Shown here piece by piece: positions 12,681 through 21,487 of a stretch of 22,030 nt of DNA. The stretch comes from Halieaceae bacterium (lineage in GTDB: Bacteria > Pseudomonadota > Gammaproteobacteria > Pseudomonadales > Halieaceae): NCBI GenBank assembly GCA_018666295.1, contig JABIZW010000200.1:1-22030 (forward strand), written 5' to 3'. The position numbers were made by a program, and so were the translations under genes. Each line of letters starts with the position of its first letter. Position 1 is the stretch's first letter. The notes below the pieces were generated by a model that did not search any database, was not told the origin of the DNA, and saw only the letters and a list, made by a program, of their open reading frames with translations.

Positions 12681-13937
12681 GTGTCTATTCATCAGCACGT
12701 TACCGAGCTTGCTACATCTGCAAAACAGGCGTCTGCTTCGTTAGCCAATTCCCCGGTCTCAGTTCGCAATGCTGCCCTTCAGGCCATCGCCCTTCAGGTC
12801 AAAGTAAGCAAGACCGCTCTACTGGCGGCGAACGCTGAAGATCTTCTGAGTGCGAAGAAGAAGGGGCTGGACCTTGCATTAATCGATCGACTGGAACTGA
12901 CAGATGCGCGCATCGAAGCAATGCTGACGTCGTTGTCCATTGTTCAAGCACTTCCTGATCCGATTGGTGGTGTCGAGGACTTAAGGGCAATGGCGTCAGG
13001 GATTCAGGTCGGGAAAATGCGGGTGCCTTTGGGGCTCATCGGAATTATTTATGAGTCGCGACCCAATGTGACGATCGATGCGGCAAGCTTGTGTTTAAAG
13101 TCTGGTAACGCGGTACTGCTGCGCGGCGGGTCTGAGGCGATTCGTTCTAACCTTGTGCTTGCGACCTGCATTAAAGCGGGGCTTACAGAGGCGGGTTTGT
13201 CGGAGGAGCTGGTTCAAGTCATTGATACCACCGACAGAGCGGCCGTCTCGGCGCTGGTAGGTTTGAGCGGCTTGGTTGATATGGTCGTGCCGCGTGGAGG
13301 GAAGGGGCTCATTGAACGAGTCGCTGCCGAGGCCACGGTGCCTGTGCTTAAACATCTGGACGGTATTTGCCACCTCTATATCCACTCCAAGGCCGATGTG
13401 TCGATGGCGACTGAGCTCACTGTGAATTCGAAGACGCATCGTTACGGTACGTGCAATACCATGGAGACCTTGTTAGTCGATGCAGAGGTTGCGTCAATGC
13501 TACCCAGTATTGCAGCGCCATTGGTGGCGAAAGGTGTTGAATTGCGCGGTTGCGAAAAAACGTGCGCAATCTTGTCTCACGCGTGCAATCCGGCTTCCGA
13601 GGGCGACTGGGTGACGGAGTATTTGGCGCCAATTTTGGCGATTAAGGTTGTCGATGATTTCGAGCACGCGATTAAGCACATCTCGACGTTCGGCTCCGGA
13701 CATACTGATGGCATCGTTACAGCCTGTCACGCGAGTGCCATGCGTTTCCTTCGCGCTGTCGATTCCAGTTCTGTAATGGTCAATACATCGACCCGATTTG
13801 CCGATGGTTTTGAGTACGGATTGGGTGCGGAAATTGGCATTTCCACGGACAAAATTCATGCGCGTGGCCCCGTCGGTCTCGAGGGCCTGACGAGCCAGAA
13901 ATACGTGGTTCTGGGCAATGGCCACACACGCCATTAA
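12681..13937 (+). CDS. proA: Gamma-glutamyl phosphate reductase
   Basis: NADPH-dependent reduction of gamma-glutamyl phosphate to glutamate semialdehyde, second step of proline synthesis; aldehyde-dehydrogenase fold. 418 residues, standard length. Visible: GIIYESRPNVTIDAA (121-135), LLRGGSEA (146-153), VPRGGKGLI (203-211), and the catalytic Cys258 in RYGTCNTMETLLV. The start is GTG (12681) with GGGAG 8 bases upstream. The 3' end overlaps nadD by 20 bp. proB is not adjacent, as in Pseudomonas, where proA likewise heads the nadD cluster from memory. A Fur-like box lies in the divergent region shared with bfd. Confidence 0.97.
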   Translation: MSIHQHVTELATSAKQASASLANSPVSVRNAALQAIALQVKVSKTALLAANAEDLLSAKKKGLDLALIDRLELTDARIEAMLTSLSIVQALPDPIGGVEDLRAMASGIQVGKMRVPLGLIGIIYESRPNVTIDAASLCLKSGNAVLLRGGSEAIRSNLVLATCIKAGLTEAGLSEELVQVIDTTDRAAVSALVGLSGLVDMVVPRGGKGLIERVAAEATVPVLKHLDGICHLYIHSKADVSMATELTVNSKTHRYGTCNTMETLLVDAEVASMLPSIAAPLVAKGVELRGCEKTCAILSHACNPASEGDWVTEYLAPILAIKVVDDFEHAIKHISTFGSGHTDGIVTACHASAMRFLRAVDSSSVMVNTSTRFADGFEYGLGAEIGISTDKIHARGPVGLEGLTSQKYVVLGNGHTRH

Positions 13938-14595
13938 TCATCGCATAGGCGTCATGGGGGGTAGTTTTAACCCTGTCCACTGCGGTCATTTGCGTGTTGC
14001 CCGCGACGTTAAGGCAACACTTAAACTCGATCGTATGGTGCTCATGCCCGCCGCGCAGTCGCCCTTTAAAGGCGTGCACTCGGTCAGCGCTGAACATCGT
14101 GCGGCAATGTTAGAGCTGGCTGTGGCCACTCACCCAGAGCTCGACCTCGATTTGAGGGAGCTCAGTCGAAAAGGGCCGTCCTACACCATCAACAGCCTCG
14201 AAGCGCTGCGTCAGGAGCAGGGTTCGCAGGCCTCACTGTATTTCATAATGGGAGACGATTTGCTCCCGTCGCTGACGCGTTGGTCGCGTTGGCAGGAGAT
14301 TCTCCACTATGCGCATGTTGTTGTGGTCAGTCGCCCCGGTGTTTTCCCAGCGGTCCCCGCCACAGTGAAAAAATGGTGGAATCACCACGAAATGTCGCTG
14401 GAAGCGTTGGGGCAGTCTCCGTGTGGGGGGGTGTCGCGTGTGGAATGCTCGCTTGTTAATACCTCATCGACAGCAATTAGAGCGGCTATTGCATTAGGCA
14501 GTCTCGTATCAGAGGTGATTCCGGACCCGGTTATAGAGTATATTACCCAACACAAACTTTACGCTGTTCCAAGCCAAGCTGAGGCGAATCCTTGA
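13918..14595 (+). CDS. nadD: Nicotinate-nucleotide adenylyltransferase
   Basis: Converts nicotinate mononucleotide and ATP to deamido-NAD in NAD synthesis. 225 residues. The nucleotidyltransferase signature GGSFNPVHCGHLR is at 14-26 (HxGH His21 and His24), followed by KGPSYTINSL (substrate binding), FIMGDDLL and the C-terminal SSTAIRAAI (the ISSTxIR motif). The ATG lies inside proA, 20 bp before its stop, without a strong Shine-Dalgarno, so initiation is probably coupled to the end of proA translation. It ends TTGA, the TGA being shared with the TTG start of rsfS. The cytidylyl-fold relative CoaD is shorter and lacks this layout. Confidence 0.96.
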   Translation: MATHAINHRIGVMGGSFNPVHCGHLRVARDVKATLKLDRMVLMPAAQSPFKGVHSVSAEHRAAMLELAVATHPELDLDLRELSRKGPSYTINSLEALRQEQGSQASLYFIMGDDLLPSLTRWSRWQEILHYAHVVVVSRPGVFPAVPATVKKWWNHHEMSLEALGQSPCGGVSRVECSLVNTSSTAIRAAIALGSLVSEVIPDPVIEYITQHKLYAVPSQAEANP

Positions 14596-14966
14596 CCCCG
14601 ATAGACTCTACCATCACCGACCTAGTGGTCGATGCGCTCGATGATCTAAAAGCCGTTGATACCAAAATAGTGGATGTCCGCGACTTAAGCTCTGTGACGG
14701 ACTTCCTCGTCGTCACCAGTGGCAATTCTTCTCGCCATGTGAAGTCACTGGCCGACAACGTGGTGGTCAAGGCGAAAGAGGCCGGTTGTCCTCCCATCGG
14801 CGTCGAAGGAGAGCGCGATGCAGACTGGGTTTTGGTGGATTTGGGTGACGTGGTCGTTCACGTCATGCAGCCTGCTGCACGCAGTTTTTACGATTTGGAG
14901 CGACTCTGGTCGGGCGAGCCCGAACTGACTGCACCGCAAGAATACACCTCCGAGGTCTGGAACTGA
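14592..14966 (+). CDS. rsfS: Ribosomal silencing factor RsfS
   Basis: Binds protein L14 (uL14) of the 50S subunit and prevents subunit joining in starved cells; formerly YbeB or iojap. 124 residues. Conserved blocks: ALDDLKAVDTKIVDV, SVTDFLVVTSGNSSRHV, GVEGERDADWVLVDLGDVVVHVM and YDLERLW, closely following E. coli RsfS. The start is TTG at 14592, overlapping the nadD stop by four bases (TTGA), with GAGG 7 bases upstream. The C-terminus has about 15 residues beyond the usual LERLWS end. rlmH follows after 3 bp; the nadD-rsfS-rlmH trio is a common arrangement. Confidence 0.96.
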   Translation: MTPIDSTITDLVVDALDDLKAVDTKIVDVRDLSSVTDFLVVTSGNSSRHVKSLADNVVVKAKEAGCPPIGVEGERDADWVLVDLGDVVVHVMQPAARSFYDLERLWSGEPELTAPQEYTSEVWN

Positions 14967-14969
14967 CCC

Positions 14970-15431
14970 ATGCGTGTCATTGCCATCGGCACCCGTATGC
15001 CCGGTTGGGTGACCGAAGGCTCTGACGAGTATCTCAAGCGCATGCCACGAGAGTTATTGGTCGAGTGGGTGGAGCTGCCCGCATCGAAACGCACCCGCGA
15101 TACTGCAGAGCTTCGTATGCTGGATGAAGCCTCAGCGATTGAGCGACGGTTAAAGCCTCAAGAGCTTATTGTGGCGTTAGATATTGATGGGAAGTCGTTG
15201 TCCACCGAAAGCATTGCTGACGCACTGTCCTCCTGGCAGGCCGAAGGGGCAAAGGTCGTCTTCATTATCGGAGGCCCTGACGGGCTGCATCCGACACTCA
15301 AGGCGCGGGCTAGCGCGCGATGGTCCCTGGGACGCATTACCTTGCCACATCCGCTAGTACGCGTGATTCTTGCAGAGCAGCTTTATCGAGCGTGGTCTAT
15401 TAATGCGGGACACCCTTATCATCGAGCGTAA
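14970..15431 (+). CDS. rlmH: 23S rRNA (pseudouridine-1915-N3)-methyltransferase
   Basis: SPOUT-class methyltransferase that uses S-adenosylmethionine to methylate pseudouridine 1915 in helix 69 of 23S rRNA. 153 residues, nearly the same as E. coli (155). Visible: IGTRMPGWV (6-14), the SAM-binding knot IIGGPDGL, LPHPLVRVILAEQLYRAWSI and the terminal GHPYHRA, which is the diagnostic C-terminus. It begins 3 bp after rsfS. GAGGT lies 13 bases upstream of the ATG, a weak ribosome site, so coupling to rsfS is likely. A 48-bp gap with no evident promoter separates it from mrdA. Confidence 0.97.
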   Translation: MRVIAIGTRMPGWVTEGSDEYLKRMPRELLVEWVELPASKRTRDTAELRMLDEASAIERRLKPQELIVALDIDGKSLSTESIADALSSWQAEGAKVVFIIGGPDGLHPTLKARASARWSLGRITLPHPLVRVILAEQLYRAWSINAGHPYHRA

Positions 15432-15479
15432 AAAGAATGCGTATGGCAAAGTGATGTCGGGTCGCAGGATTGAATCTTA

Positions 15480-17324
15480 ATGGTACGTCAGCTAAATCAG
15501 ATGCAGGATTGGGCACGCGAAACCCGCATCATTCACGGGCGAATTGTCGTGTTGGCGCTGATGATGCTGGTGATTATGGCCGGACTGTTGTACCGCTACT
15601 TCGTTCTACAGGTCCTCCAAAACGATCAATATCGCGCCCAGTCAGATCGAAATCGTATTGCCGTTCGAACCGTTGCGCCAACACGTGGTGTTATTGTCGA
15701 TCGGAATGGAAGTCTTCTTGCTATTAACCAGCCCTCGTTTACGCTCGCGGTTACACCTGAACGCGCTGATGATTTAGCACAAACACTGACCACCTTGCGC
15801 GAGCTCCTGGACCTGTCTGACCAAGACATTGCGCTTTTTTTAGATACGCGAAAGCGTCGTCGAGCCATGAGCCCGGTCCCCATTAAGTATAGGCTTTCGG
15901 ATGAAGATCGTGCCCTGATTGCAGTGAACAAGCACCGCTTGTCCGGAGTGTCTGTTGCATCAGAATTGACTCGGTTTTACCCCGAGGGTGATCTCGTGGG
16001 CCATGCGCTGGGCTACGTTGGCCGTATTGGCATAGACGACGTAGATGACACAAAAAAAGACGAATATCGCGGGATTACCCACATCGGAAAAGTGGGGCTT
16101 GAGGCCTATTACGAAGACGTCCTCAAAGGTGGCGTGGGTGTTAGTCGAGTAGAAACTAATGCTCGCGGCGTCGAACTGGACGTTATTGATCGGATTGAGC
16201 CGATTGCCGGGTCTGAGCTCTCCTTGCACCTCGATCTTGGGTTGCAGAGAACCGTGGCTCAAGCAATGGGTGACATGCGTGGTGCGGTGGTGGCGATCGA
16301 CCCCAGCAATGGCGGCATTTTGGCGGCCTTTTCAAACCCGCGATACGACCCTAATAAGTTCGTTAACGGAATCAGCTTTGATGATTACGCGGCGTTAAGA
16401 GATTCGCGTGACTCACCGTTGCTTAATCGAGTGATTCAGGGTCAATATCCGCCGGCATCAACAATTAAACCGATGCTGGGCCTTCAAGGCCTAAACCGAA
16501 ATGTGATTAGTATTGATACGCGCATCGCCGACCCGGGTTGGTACTCGCTTCCGGGAGATCCTCGCAGATACCGCGATTGGATTCTCCGCTTGCGCGGTAC
16601 GGGGCATGCGGACGACATGAATTTAAGGGAGTCGATCGCGCAGTCCTGTGATGTTTTTTTCTATGATCTCGCGCATCGCCTGGGCATTGACGCACTTGCC
16701 GAATCGCTCGATGAGTTTGGTATAGGAAGTTTAACGGGTGTCGATTTACCCAGCGAAAAGCGCGGCATATTGCCAAGCTCCGAGTGGAAAAAGCGCGTGA
16801 TCGGCAGTAATTGGTACGGCGGTGAAACGTTAATTGTCGGTATCGGTCAGGGCTACACGCTGGCAACGCCCCTGCAATTGGCGGTGGCGACCAGCGCCTT
16901 GGCAACACGCGGTACTGCCTATAAACCCAAGTTAGTTGCATCGGTTGCAGGTACCGCACTGCCGCCCGAGCCGTTGCTTGATGTTACCGCGCCAGCAGAC
17001 TACTGGAGCGAGGTCGTTGCGGGCATGGTCGACACGGTGTTTTCACCTCGCGGAACTGCTGCTGGAATGCGCACGGGAATCACCTATAGCGTTGCAGGAA
17101 AGACGGGCACCGCGCAAGTGGTCGGTATTGCTCAAGATGCTACTTATGACGAAGATATTTTGTCAGAATACCAGCGCGAGCATGGTTGGTTTGTTGGATT
17201 TGCGCCTGCAGAGAACCCTGAGATTGTACTTGCGGTTTTAACCGAAAATACAGGGGGTGGCAGCACCGCATATCCCGTGGCGCGAGCAATGCTCGATTAC
17301 TGGATGAAACAAAATGAGCAATGA
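15480..17324 (+). CDS. mrdA: Penicillin-binding protein 2 (elongasome transpeptidase)
   Basis: Class B PBP that cross-links peptidoglycan during lateral growth, partnered with RodA. 614 residues. One membrane anchor at about 22-44; the hinge segment PTRGVIVDRNGSLLAIN (67-83); then the transpeptidase domain with SxxK at Ser327-Lys330 (ASTIKP), SxN-type SCD at 389-391, and KTG at 541-543. These lie within a few residues of the E. coli positions (Ser330, KTG 544). GQYPPAST and SWYGGET-like NWYGGETLIVGIGQGY are typical. The ATG has AGGA 10 bases upstream. The C-terminus overlaps rodA by 11 bp. The name pbpA is used in Pseudomonas. FtsI is excluded by the rodA partner and motif context. Confidence 0.97.
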   Translation: MVRQLNQMQDWARETRIIHGRIVVLALMMLVIMAGLLYRYFVLQVLQNDQYRAQSDRNRIAVRTVAPTRGVIVDRNGSLLAINQPSFTLAVTPERADDLAQTLTTLRELLDLSDQDIALFLDTRKRRRAMSPVPIKYRLSDEDRALIAVNKHRLSGVSVASELTRFYPEGDLVGHALGYVGRIGIDDVDDTKKDEYRGITHIGKVGLEAYYEDVLKGGVGVSRVETNARGVELDVIDRIEPIAGSELSLHLDLGLQRTVAQAMGDMRGAVVAIDPSNGGILAAFSNPRYDPNKFVNGISFDDYAALRDSRDSPLLNRVIQGQYPPASTIKPMLGLQGLNRNVISIDTRIADPGWYSLPGDPRRYRDWILRLRGTGHADDMNLRESIAQSCDVFFYDLAHRLGIDALAESLDEFGIGSLTGVDLPSEKRGILPSSEWKKRVIGSNWYGGETLIVGIGQGYTLATPLQLAVATSALATRGTAYKPKLVASVAGTALPPEPLLDVTAPADYWSEVVAGMVDTVFSPRGTAAGMRTGITYSVAGKTGTAQVVGIAQDATYDEDILSEYQREHGWFVGFAPAENPEIVLAVLTENTGGGSTAYPVARAMLDYWMKQNEQ

Positions 17325-18462
17325 TTTTTCCCGTAACGCGCACGTGTCGTCTCGCGAGCTTGGATCGCGTACGCGCATTCTGCACGCGCTTCACATTGAT
17401 CTCTGGCTCATGCTCCCACTGATTGCACTCAGTGTGAGCGGCTTGTTTGTTCTTTACAGCGCAAGTGGTCAATCCGACACAATGTTGATGACGCAAATTC
17501 GTAATCTGGGCGTGGCTTTTTTTGTCCTCTTGGTGACTGCGCAGTTGAAGGTGGCCACGTTAAAAGGGGTATCACCCTATATTTTTTCGATCACGGTGGT
17601 GCTGTTGATCGGTGTCGCCTTCTTTGGTGTCGGTGCCAAAGGCGCTCAACGATGGTTGGATCTTGGATTTATTCGATTTCAGCCGTCAGAGGTGATGAAA
17701 GTGGCCATGCCGCTCGCGGTGGCTTGGTGGTTATCAAAAAAAGCGTTATCCCCTGCGCGACGTGAACTATTGATTGCATTCCTAATGGTTTCGCTGCCCT
17801 CGCTCTTAATTCTTGGACAGCCCGATTTGGGGACCTCCTTACTGGTTGCCATCAGCGGGTTGTCGGTGATTTTCATGGCAGGCATTCAGTGGCGCTATAT
17901 TTTGTCGATGTTGTTTTTGACAGGCCTGTCGATTTGGCCCGCGTGGCTGTTCGTCTTGAAGGATTATCAAAAACAACGCGTGCTGACCCTGTTTAACCCG
18001 GAGTCCGATCGACTGGGTGCCGGATGGAATATTATTCAATCTAAAACGGCGATAGGTTCTGGGGGATGGGAAGGGCTAGGTTGGACGCAAGGGAGTCAAG
18101 CGCAGTTGGATTTTCTGCCTGAGGGGCACACCGACTTCATTATCGCGGTACTGGCCGAGGAGTTCGGGTTTCGCGGTGTGGCGCTACTCTTTTTACTTTA
18201 CGTCCTTATTTTGGTGCGCGGGCTCATTATTTCGTGGCGGGCACAGTCTAGTTTTGCGCGGCTCCTTGCAGGCGCCTTAATTGCGACGTTCTTTTTTGGG
18301 CTCATCGTTAATCTTGGTATGGTTTCAGGGCTGTTACCGGTGGTGGGTGTTCCCCTGCCTATGGTGAGTTGGGGCGGAACAGCCATGGTGTCGATGATGA
18401 TTGCGTTTGGTATGTTAATGGCCATTTCAACCGAGCATTCGGTAACACAGGCCATGCGATAA
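17314..18462 (+). CDS. rodA: SEDS peptidoglycan glycosyltransferase RodA
   Basis: Inner-membrane polymerase that builds glycan strands from lipid II together with PBP2. 382 residues with about ten hydrophobic segments. SEDS-family motifs: GAKGAQRWLDLGFIRFQPSE (108-127), GQPDLGTSLL (168-177), the long periplasmic-loop motif LPEGHTDFIIAVLAEEFGF that carries a conserved acidic residue, and the C-terminal GLLPVVGVPLPMVSWGG. The N-terminus has about 25 hydrophilic residues before the first helix. The start lies inside mrdA (11-bp overlap), so the two subunits are translationally linked. FtsW is the paralog, but the PBP2 neighbour and the GVPLPMVSWGG form favour RodA. Confidence 0.97.
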   Translation: MSNDFSRNAHVSSRELGSRTRILHALHIDLWLMLPLIALSVSGLFVLYSASGQSDTMLMTQIRNLGVAFFVLLVTAQLKVATLKGVSPYIFSITVVLLIGVAFFGVGAKGAQRWLDLGFIRFQPSEVMKVAMPLAVAWWLSKKALSPARRELLIAFLMVSLPSLLILGQPDLGTSLLVAISGLSVIFMAGIQWRYILSMLFLTGLSIWPAWLFVLKDYQKQRVLTLFNPESDRLGAGWNIIQSKTAIGSGGWEGLGWTQGSQAQLDFLPEGHTDFIIAVLAEEFGFRGVALLFLLYVLILVRGLIISWRAQSSFARLLAGALIATFFFGLIVNLGMVSGLLPVVGVPLPMVSWGGTAMVSMMIAFGMLMAISTEHSVTQAMR

Positions 18463-18507
18463 CAGTGGCAATCTGATGGTGAGTGCAAAAGTGCTTAAAC
18501 TGGGAGC

Positions 18508-18512
18508 GGAGG
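18508..18512 (+). promoter_or_regulatory. Shine-Dalgarno that decides the mltB start
   Basis: GGAGG ends 5 bases before the GTG at 18518. The upstream in-frame ATG at 18476 has no comparable site and would put a 14-residue hydrophilic stretch before the signal peptide. Confidence 0.7.
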
Positions 18513-18517
18513 GTAAA

Positions 18518-19489
18518 GTGATTCGACAGATGGGATGTTTATTGGCGGTATTAATGGGCGTTGTGCCTATGAGTGTTGTCGCAGATTACAGCAGTCATCC
18601 GAGCGCCGCCGCGCTTGCTGATCGTGTATCGACACGTGGTGTTGATCGCGCCTGGGTCGATGCGGCGCTTGCAGAAGCGACAAAAAAAGAGAGTATTCTC
18701 AAGGCGATTGCGCGTCCCGCTGAGAAGAGTAAACCGTGGTCAGCTTATCAAGATATCTTTCTAACTGACCGACGAACTGAAGAGGGGGTGGCGTTTTGGC
18801 AGTCCAATCGGTCTGCACTCGACCGTGTTTCAGCCGAAACGGGGGTGCCCGCGGAGATCATTGTCGCGATTATTGGCGTTGAAACTTACTACGGGCGCAT
18901 TACTGGGAGTTATCGTGTGGTTGACGCGCTTTCAACACTCGCGTTTGACTACCCCCGCCGTTCCAAGTTCTTTACCAAAGAACTCGAGATCTTTTTGGAG
19001 CTTGCCTATCGAGCTGAGCTGCCTGTGGGTGAGCTCAAGGGATCTTATGCGGGCGCTATGGGTCTGGGCCAATTCATGCCATCGAGTTATCAGGCTTACG
19101 CGAAAGACTTCGAAGGTGACGGCGTGATCGATATTTGGACCAATCCGAACGATGCGATAATGAGTGTGGCGAATTATTTTGTCGCTCATGGGTGGCGGCC
19201 AGGCGAGGACGTTATCACTGCGGCACGTTTCACAGGCGACGCCTCGCTGTTTGATACCGGATTGAAGCCCAAGATGAGTGTTGCCCAATTTTCCGAGCAA
19301 GGCCTTGTTCCTGTTCAAGAGGTGACTGGGACAGCGTTGGTGACCCCGATTAAGTTTGAGGGAAAGCAGGGCGATGAATATTGGTTGGGTCTTCACAACT
19401 TTTATGTGATCACTCGTTACAATCACAGCGCCATGTACGCGATGGCGGTGCATCAGTTAAGCGAGGCTCTGCGGACACGCATGTTGTGA
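18518..19489 (+). CDS. mltB: Lytic murein transglycosylase B
   Basis: Periplasmic enzyme that cleaves glycan strands to 1,6-anhydro ends. 323 residues from the GTG at 18518 (337 if the ATG at 18476 is used). The N-terminus VIRQMGCLLAVLMGVVPMSVVA is a signal peptide, with a probable signal-peptidase I site after VVA (residue 22); no good lipobox is seen, so it is probably soluble and not a lipoprotein like E. coli MltB. The catalytic Glu122 sits in IIGVETYYGR; LSTLAFDYPRR, GAMGLGQFMPSSY, DGVIDIWTNPNDAIMSVANYF and the C-terminal YNHSAMYAMAV are the other family blocks. It overlaps rlpA by four bases (GTGA). Confidence 0.95.
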   Translation: MIRQMGCLLAVLMGVVPMSVVADYSSHPSAAALADRVSTRGVDRAWVDAALAEATKKESILKAIARPAEKSKPWSAYQDIFLTDRRTEEGVAFWQSNRSALDRVSAETGVPAEIIVAIIGVETYYGRITGSYRVVDALSTLAFDYPRRSKFFTKELEIFLELAYRAELPVGELKGSYAGAMGLGQFMPSSYQAYAKDFEGDGVIDIWTNPNDAIMSVANYFVAHGWRPGEDVITAARFTGDASLFDTGLKPKMSVAQFSEQGLVPVQEVTGTALVTPIKFEGKQGDEYWLGLHNFYVITRYNHSAMYAMAVHQLSEALRTRML

Positions 19490-20259
19490 AAGGCGGTTAT
19501 GCGGCGCTTGCACTTGTTTTTTTAGTCAGTTGCCGCGGCGCTCCCCCGGTTATTTCAGATTATCATCCGCCGCCTATTTCAGCGGCCGCAGTGCTCGACG
19601 CTGTGCCAACGGCAGATCCCATTTTGCCTGTGGGAAATAAAAGCCCGTATGAGGTTTTTGGTCAGCGCTATGCGGTGATGGCGAGTGCTACAGGCTATAC
19701 AGAGGAGGGAATAGCATCCTGGTATGGCATGAAGTTCCAAGGCCGTGCGACGTCCAACGGTGAGGTGTTCGATGTCTATAAAGCGACGGCTGCTCACAAA
19801 ACCCTCCCGTTACCCTCCTACCTACGCGTGACAAATTTAGACAATGGGACGTCCATGATCGTTCGCGTCAACGATCGAGGACCGTTTGTCGACGATCGTC
19901 TCATTGATCTCTCCTATGGCGCGGCTGTCCGTTTGGGTTTTGATCAGCAGGGTACGACGAGGGTTCGTGTGGAGCACATCGATATGGTTGGAAGAGACGA
20001 TTGGCGTGACCATCATGGGAAGGGCTATCGTCGACTTCAGGTGGGTGCATATCAAAGTAGGGTGGCGGCGGAGACGATTGCGAGCAACGTACGTGAAGCG
20101 ATCGGCAACGATATCTTGGTGGAGGTGACGACCGTCAAAGAGGGCGCGAATGAGGTTTATCGTGTTCGCTTGGGCCCGGTTGGGAAAACCGAAGATCTGG
20201 ATGACGTGCAGGCGCTGCTGGATCAAAATGGTTTGTCCAAGGGGCAGCGTTTGCCTTGA
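19486..20259 (+). CDS. rlpA: RlpA septal-type lytic transglycosylase lipoprotein with SPOR domain
   Basis: Outer-membrane lipoprotein that cleaves peptide-free glycan. I start at GTG 19486, which overlaps the mltB stop (GTGA) and directly opens a lipoprotein signal: MKGGYAALALVFLVSC, lipobox LVSC with Cys16. The frame is open upstream to an ATG at 19381, but that part lies in mltB and has no signal features. Double-psi beta-barrel at about 74-172 (GIASWYG to RVRVEHID); Glu93, His104 and Asp130 have the same spacing (11 and 26) as the catalytic residues of P. aeruginosa RlpA, so it is probably active. A SPOR domain (about 185-255, YRRLQVGAYQS onward) targets denuded septal glycan. 257 residues. 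Confidence 0.93.
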   Translation: MKGGYAALALVFLVSCRGAPPVISDYHPPPISAAAVLDAVPTADPILPVGNKSPYEVFGQRYAVMASATGYTEEGIASWYGMKFQGRATSNGEVFDVYKATAAHKTLPLPSYLRVTNLDNGTSMIVRVNDRGPFVDDRLIDLSYGAAVRLGFDQQGTTRVRVEHIDMVGRDDWRDHHGKGYRRLQVGAYQSRVAAETIASNVREAIGNDILVEVTTVKEGANEVYRVRLGPVGKTEDLDDVQALLDQNGLSKGQRLP

Positions 20260-20277
20260 GCGGTTCGGGCGTTGAGT

Positions 20278-20286
20278 TGATACACT
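20278..20286 (+). promoter_or_regulatory. Possible extended -10 promoter for dacA
   Basis: TGATACACT fits the extended -10 form TGnTATAAT (4/6 in the hexamer). TTGAGC lies 19 bases upstream (20256-20261). It falls in the 52-bp gap between rlpA and dacA, the widest gap in this part of the cluster apart from the one before mltB, and could give dacA a separate promoter. Confidence 0.35.
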
Positions 20287-20311
20287 AGTGCGCTGGGATT
20301 GGGGCAGTAGG

Positions 20312-21484
20312 ATGAAGAAAATGATGCGGTTGAGTAACGTTCGATTTTTGTTGGCTTGGGGCTTAGCGCTGTGCATGTCTTCCGCGATGGCCGCAGTACC
20401 GCCGCCGCCAAAATTGCCGGCAGATGCATACTTTCTCATGGATGCGAGCACCGGAAAGATTTTAGTAGACCATAAGGGCGATTTATCGCTGCCGCCGGCA
20501 AGCTTAACCAAGATCATGACCGGTTATGTGCTCGCGGACGAGGTCGACTCAGGACGCGCCTCTCTGGATGATATTATTTCGGTGAGTCGAACAGCTTGGT
20601 CACAAAACCCCACTTTCAAAGGCTCATCCTTAATGTGGATTGAACCGGGGAAACCCGTCAGTCTTGCGGATCTGGAGCGAGGTGTCGTTATTTCCTCGGG
20701 AAACGATGCATCGGTCGCTGTGGCCGAGCACCTCGCTGGGACGGAGGCCAGTTTTGTCGATGTCATGAATCAGCTAGCCGGAGAGCTTGGGCTGGATAAT
20801 ACCGTCTACCGAAACCCTCACGGATTGCCGCACCCCGAGCACAGAACAACTGCCCGAGACCTTGCAACCCTCTCGGTCGCATTAATTAATAATCATCCTG
20901 AGCATTACAATATTTACAAAGAGCAGAGCTTTACCTACAACGGTATTAAGCAATACAACCGCAACAGTCTGTTGCGTTCTGACTCATCGGTCGATGGCCT
21001 GAAGACTGGGTATACCAGTGAGGCGGGATATGGTCTCGTCGCCTCGGCGCAACGCGAGGGTATGCGCCTTGTATCAGTCGTTCTGGGCAGTGCGAGTAAG
21101 CGAACACGTGCCTCTGAAAACAGCAGTTTGTTAAACTACGGTTTCCGCTTCTTTCAGAATTTGCGGCCGCTCTCCGCAGAAGTCACCTTAATTGAACCCA
21201 GAGTTTGGAAAGGGGCGAGCGAGCTTGTGCATGCAGGTGTTTTAGAGTCGGTCGTGTTGACGGTTCCCCGGGAGCGAACTGAGGCCGAGGTCAAGATCGT
21301 CGCGCTGGAGCCACTCGAAGCACCGCTTGCGCGGGGAGATGAAATTGGAACAGTGAGTATTGTCCGGGGCGGTGAAGTGCTCTTTGAAACACCACTGCTA
21401 GTCCTAGAGGACGTCCCAAGTGGCGGCTTTTTTAAGCGTTTATTCGATGCATTAATACTGTGGTTTCAGAATTTAGTCGGCTGA
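20312..21484 (+). CDS. dacA: D-alanyl-D-alanine carboxypeptidase (PBP5/6 family)
   Basis: Trims the terminal D-Ala from peptidoglycan stem peptides in the periplasm. I start at ATG 20312, with GGGG 7 bases upstream; the eight codons in front (to GTG 20288) would precede a normal signal peptide, MKKMMRLSNVRFLLAWGLAL onward, cleaved after AMA (residue 27). 390 residues. Active-site motifs: SLTK at Ser64-Lys67, SGN at 129-131, KTG at 231-233 in VDGLKTGYTSEAGYG. A C-terminal beta domain follows, and the end GGFFKRLFDALILWFQNLVG is an amphipathic membrane-anchoring helix as in PBP5. In Pseudomonas the equivalent is called dacC. Confidence 0.96.
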   Translation: MKKMMRLSNVRFLLAWGLALCMSSAMAAVPPPPKLPADAYFLMDASTGKILVDHKGDLSLPPASLTKIMTGYVLADEVDSGRASLDDIISVSRTAWSQNPTFKGSSLMWIEPGKPVSLADLERGVVISSGNDASVAVAEHLAGTEASFVDVMNQLAGELGLDNTVYRNPHGLPHPEHRTTARDLATLSVALINNHPEHYNIYKEQSFTYNGIKQYNRNSLLRSDSSVDGLKTGYTSEAGYGLVASAQREGMRLVSVVLGSASKRTRASENSSLLNYGFRFFQNLRPLSAEVTLIEPRVWKGASELVHAGVLESVVLTVPRERTEAEVKIVALEPLEAPLARGDEIGTVSIVRGGEVLFETPLLVLEDVPSGGFFKRLFDALILWFQNLVG

Positions 21485-21487
21485 TTT

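Noticed and set aside
13500..13934. Minus-strand frame of 144 codons opposite proA
   Set aside because: Fully inside proA, no recognisable motif, no promoter or ribosome site.
18932..19453. Long minus-strand frame (173 codons) opposite mltB
   Set aside because: It lies wholly within the well-supported mltB/rlpA coding sequence, and its protein looks compositionally random with no domain or signal.
19381..19485. Upstream extension of RlpA inside mltB
   Set aside because: It would put 35 polar residues before the lipoprotein signal; the GTG at 19486 overlapping the mltB stop is far more natural.
19837..20517. Minus-strand frame of 226 codons opposite rlpA and dacA
   Set aside because: Antisense to two certain genes, low-quality composition, no ribosome site; a shadow of codon bias.
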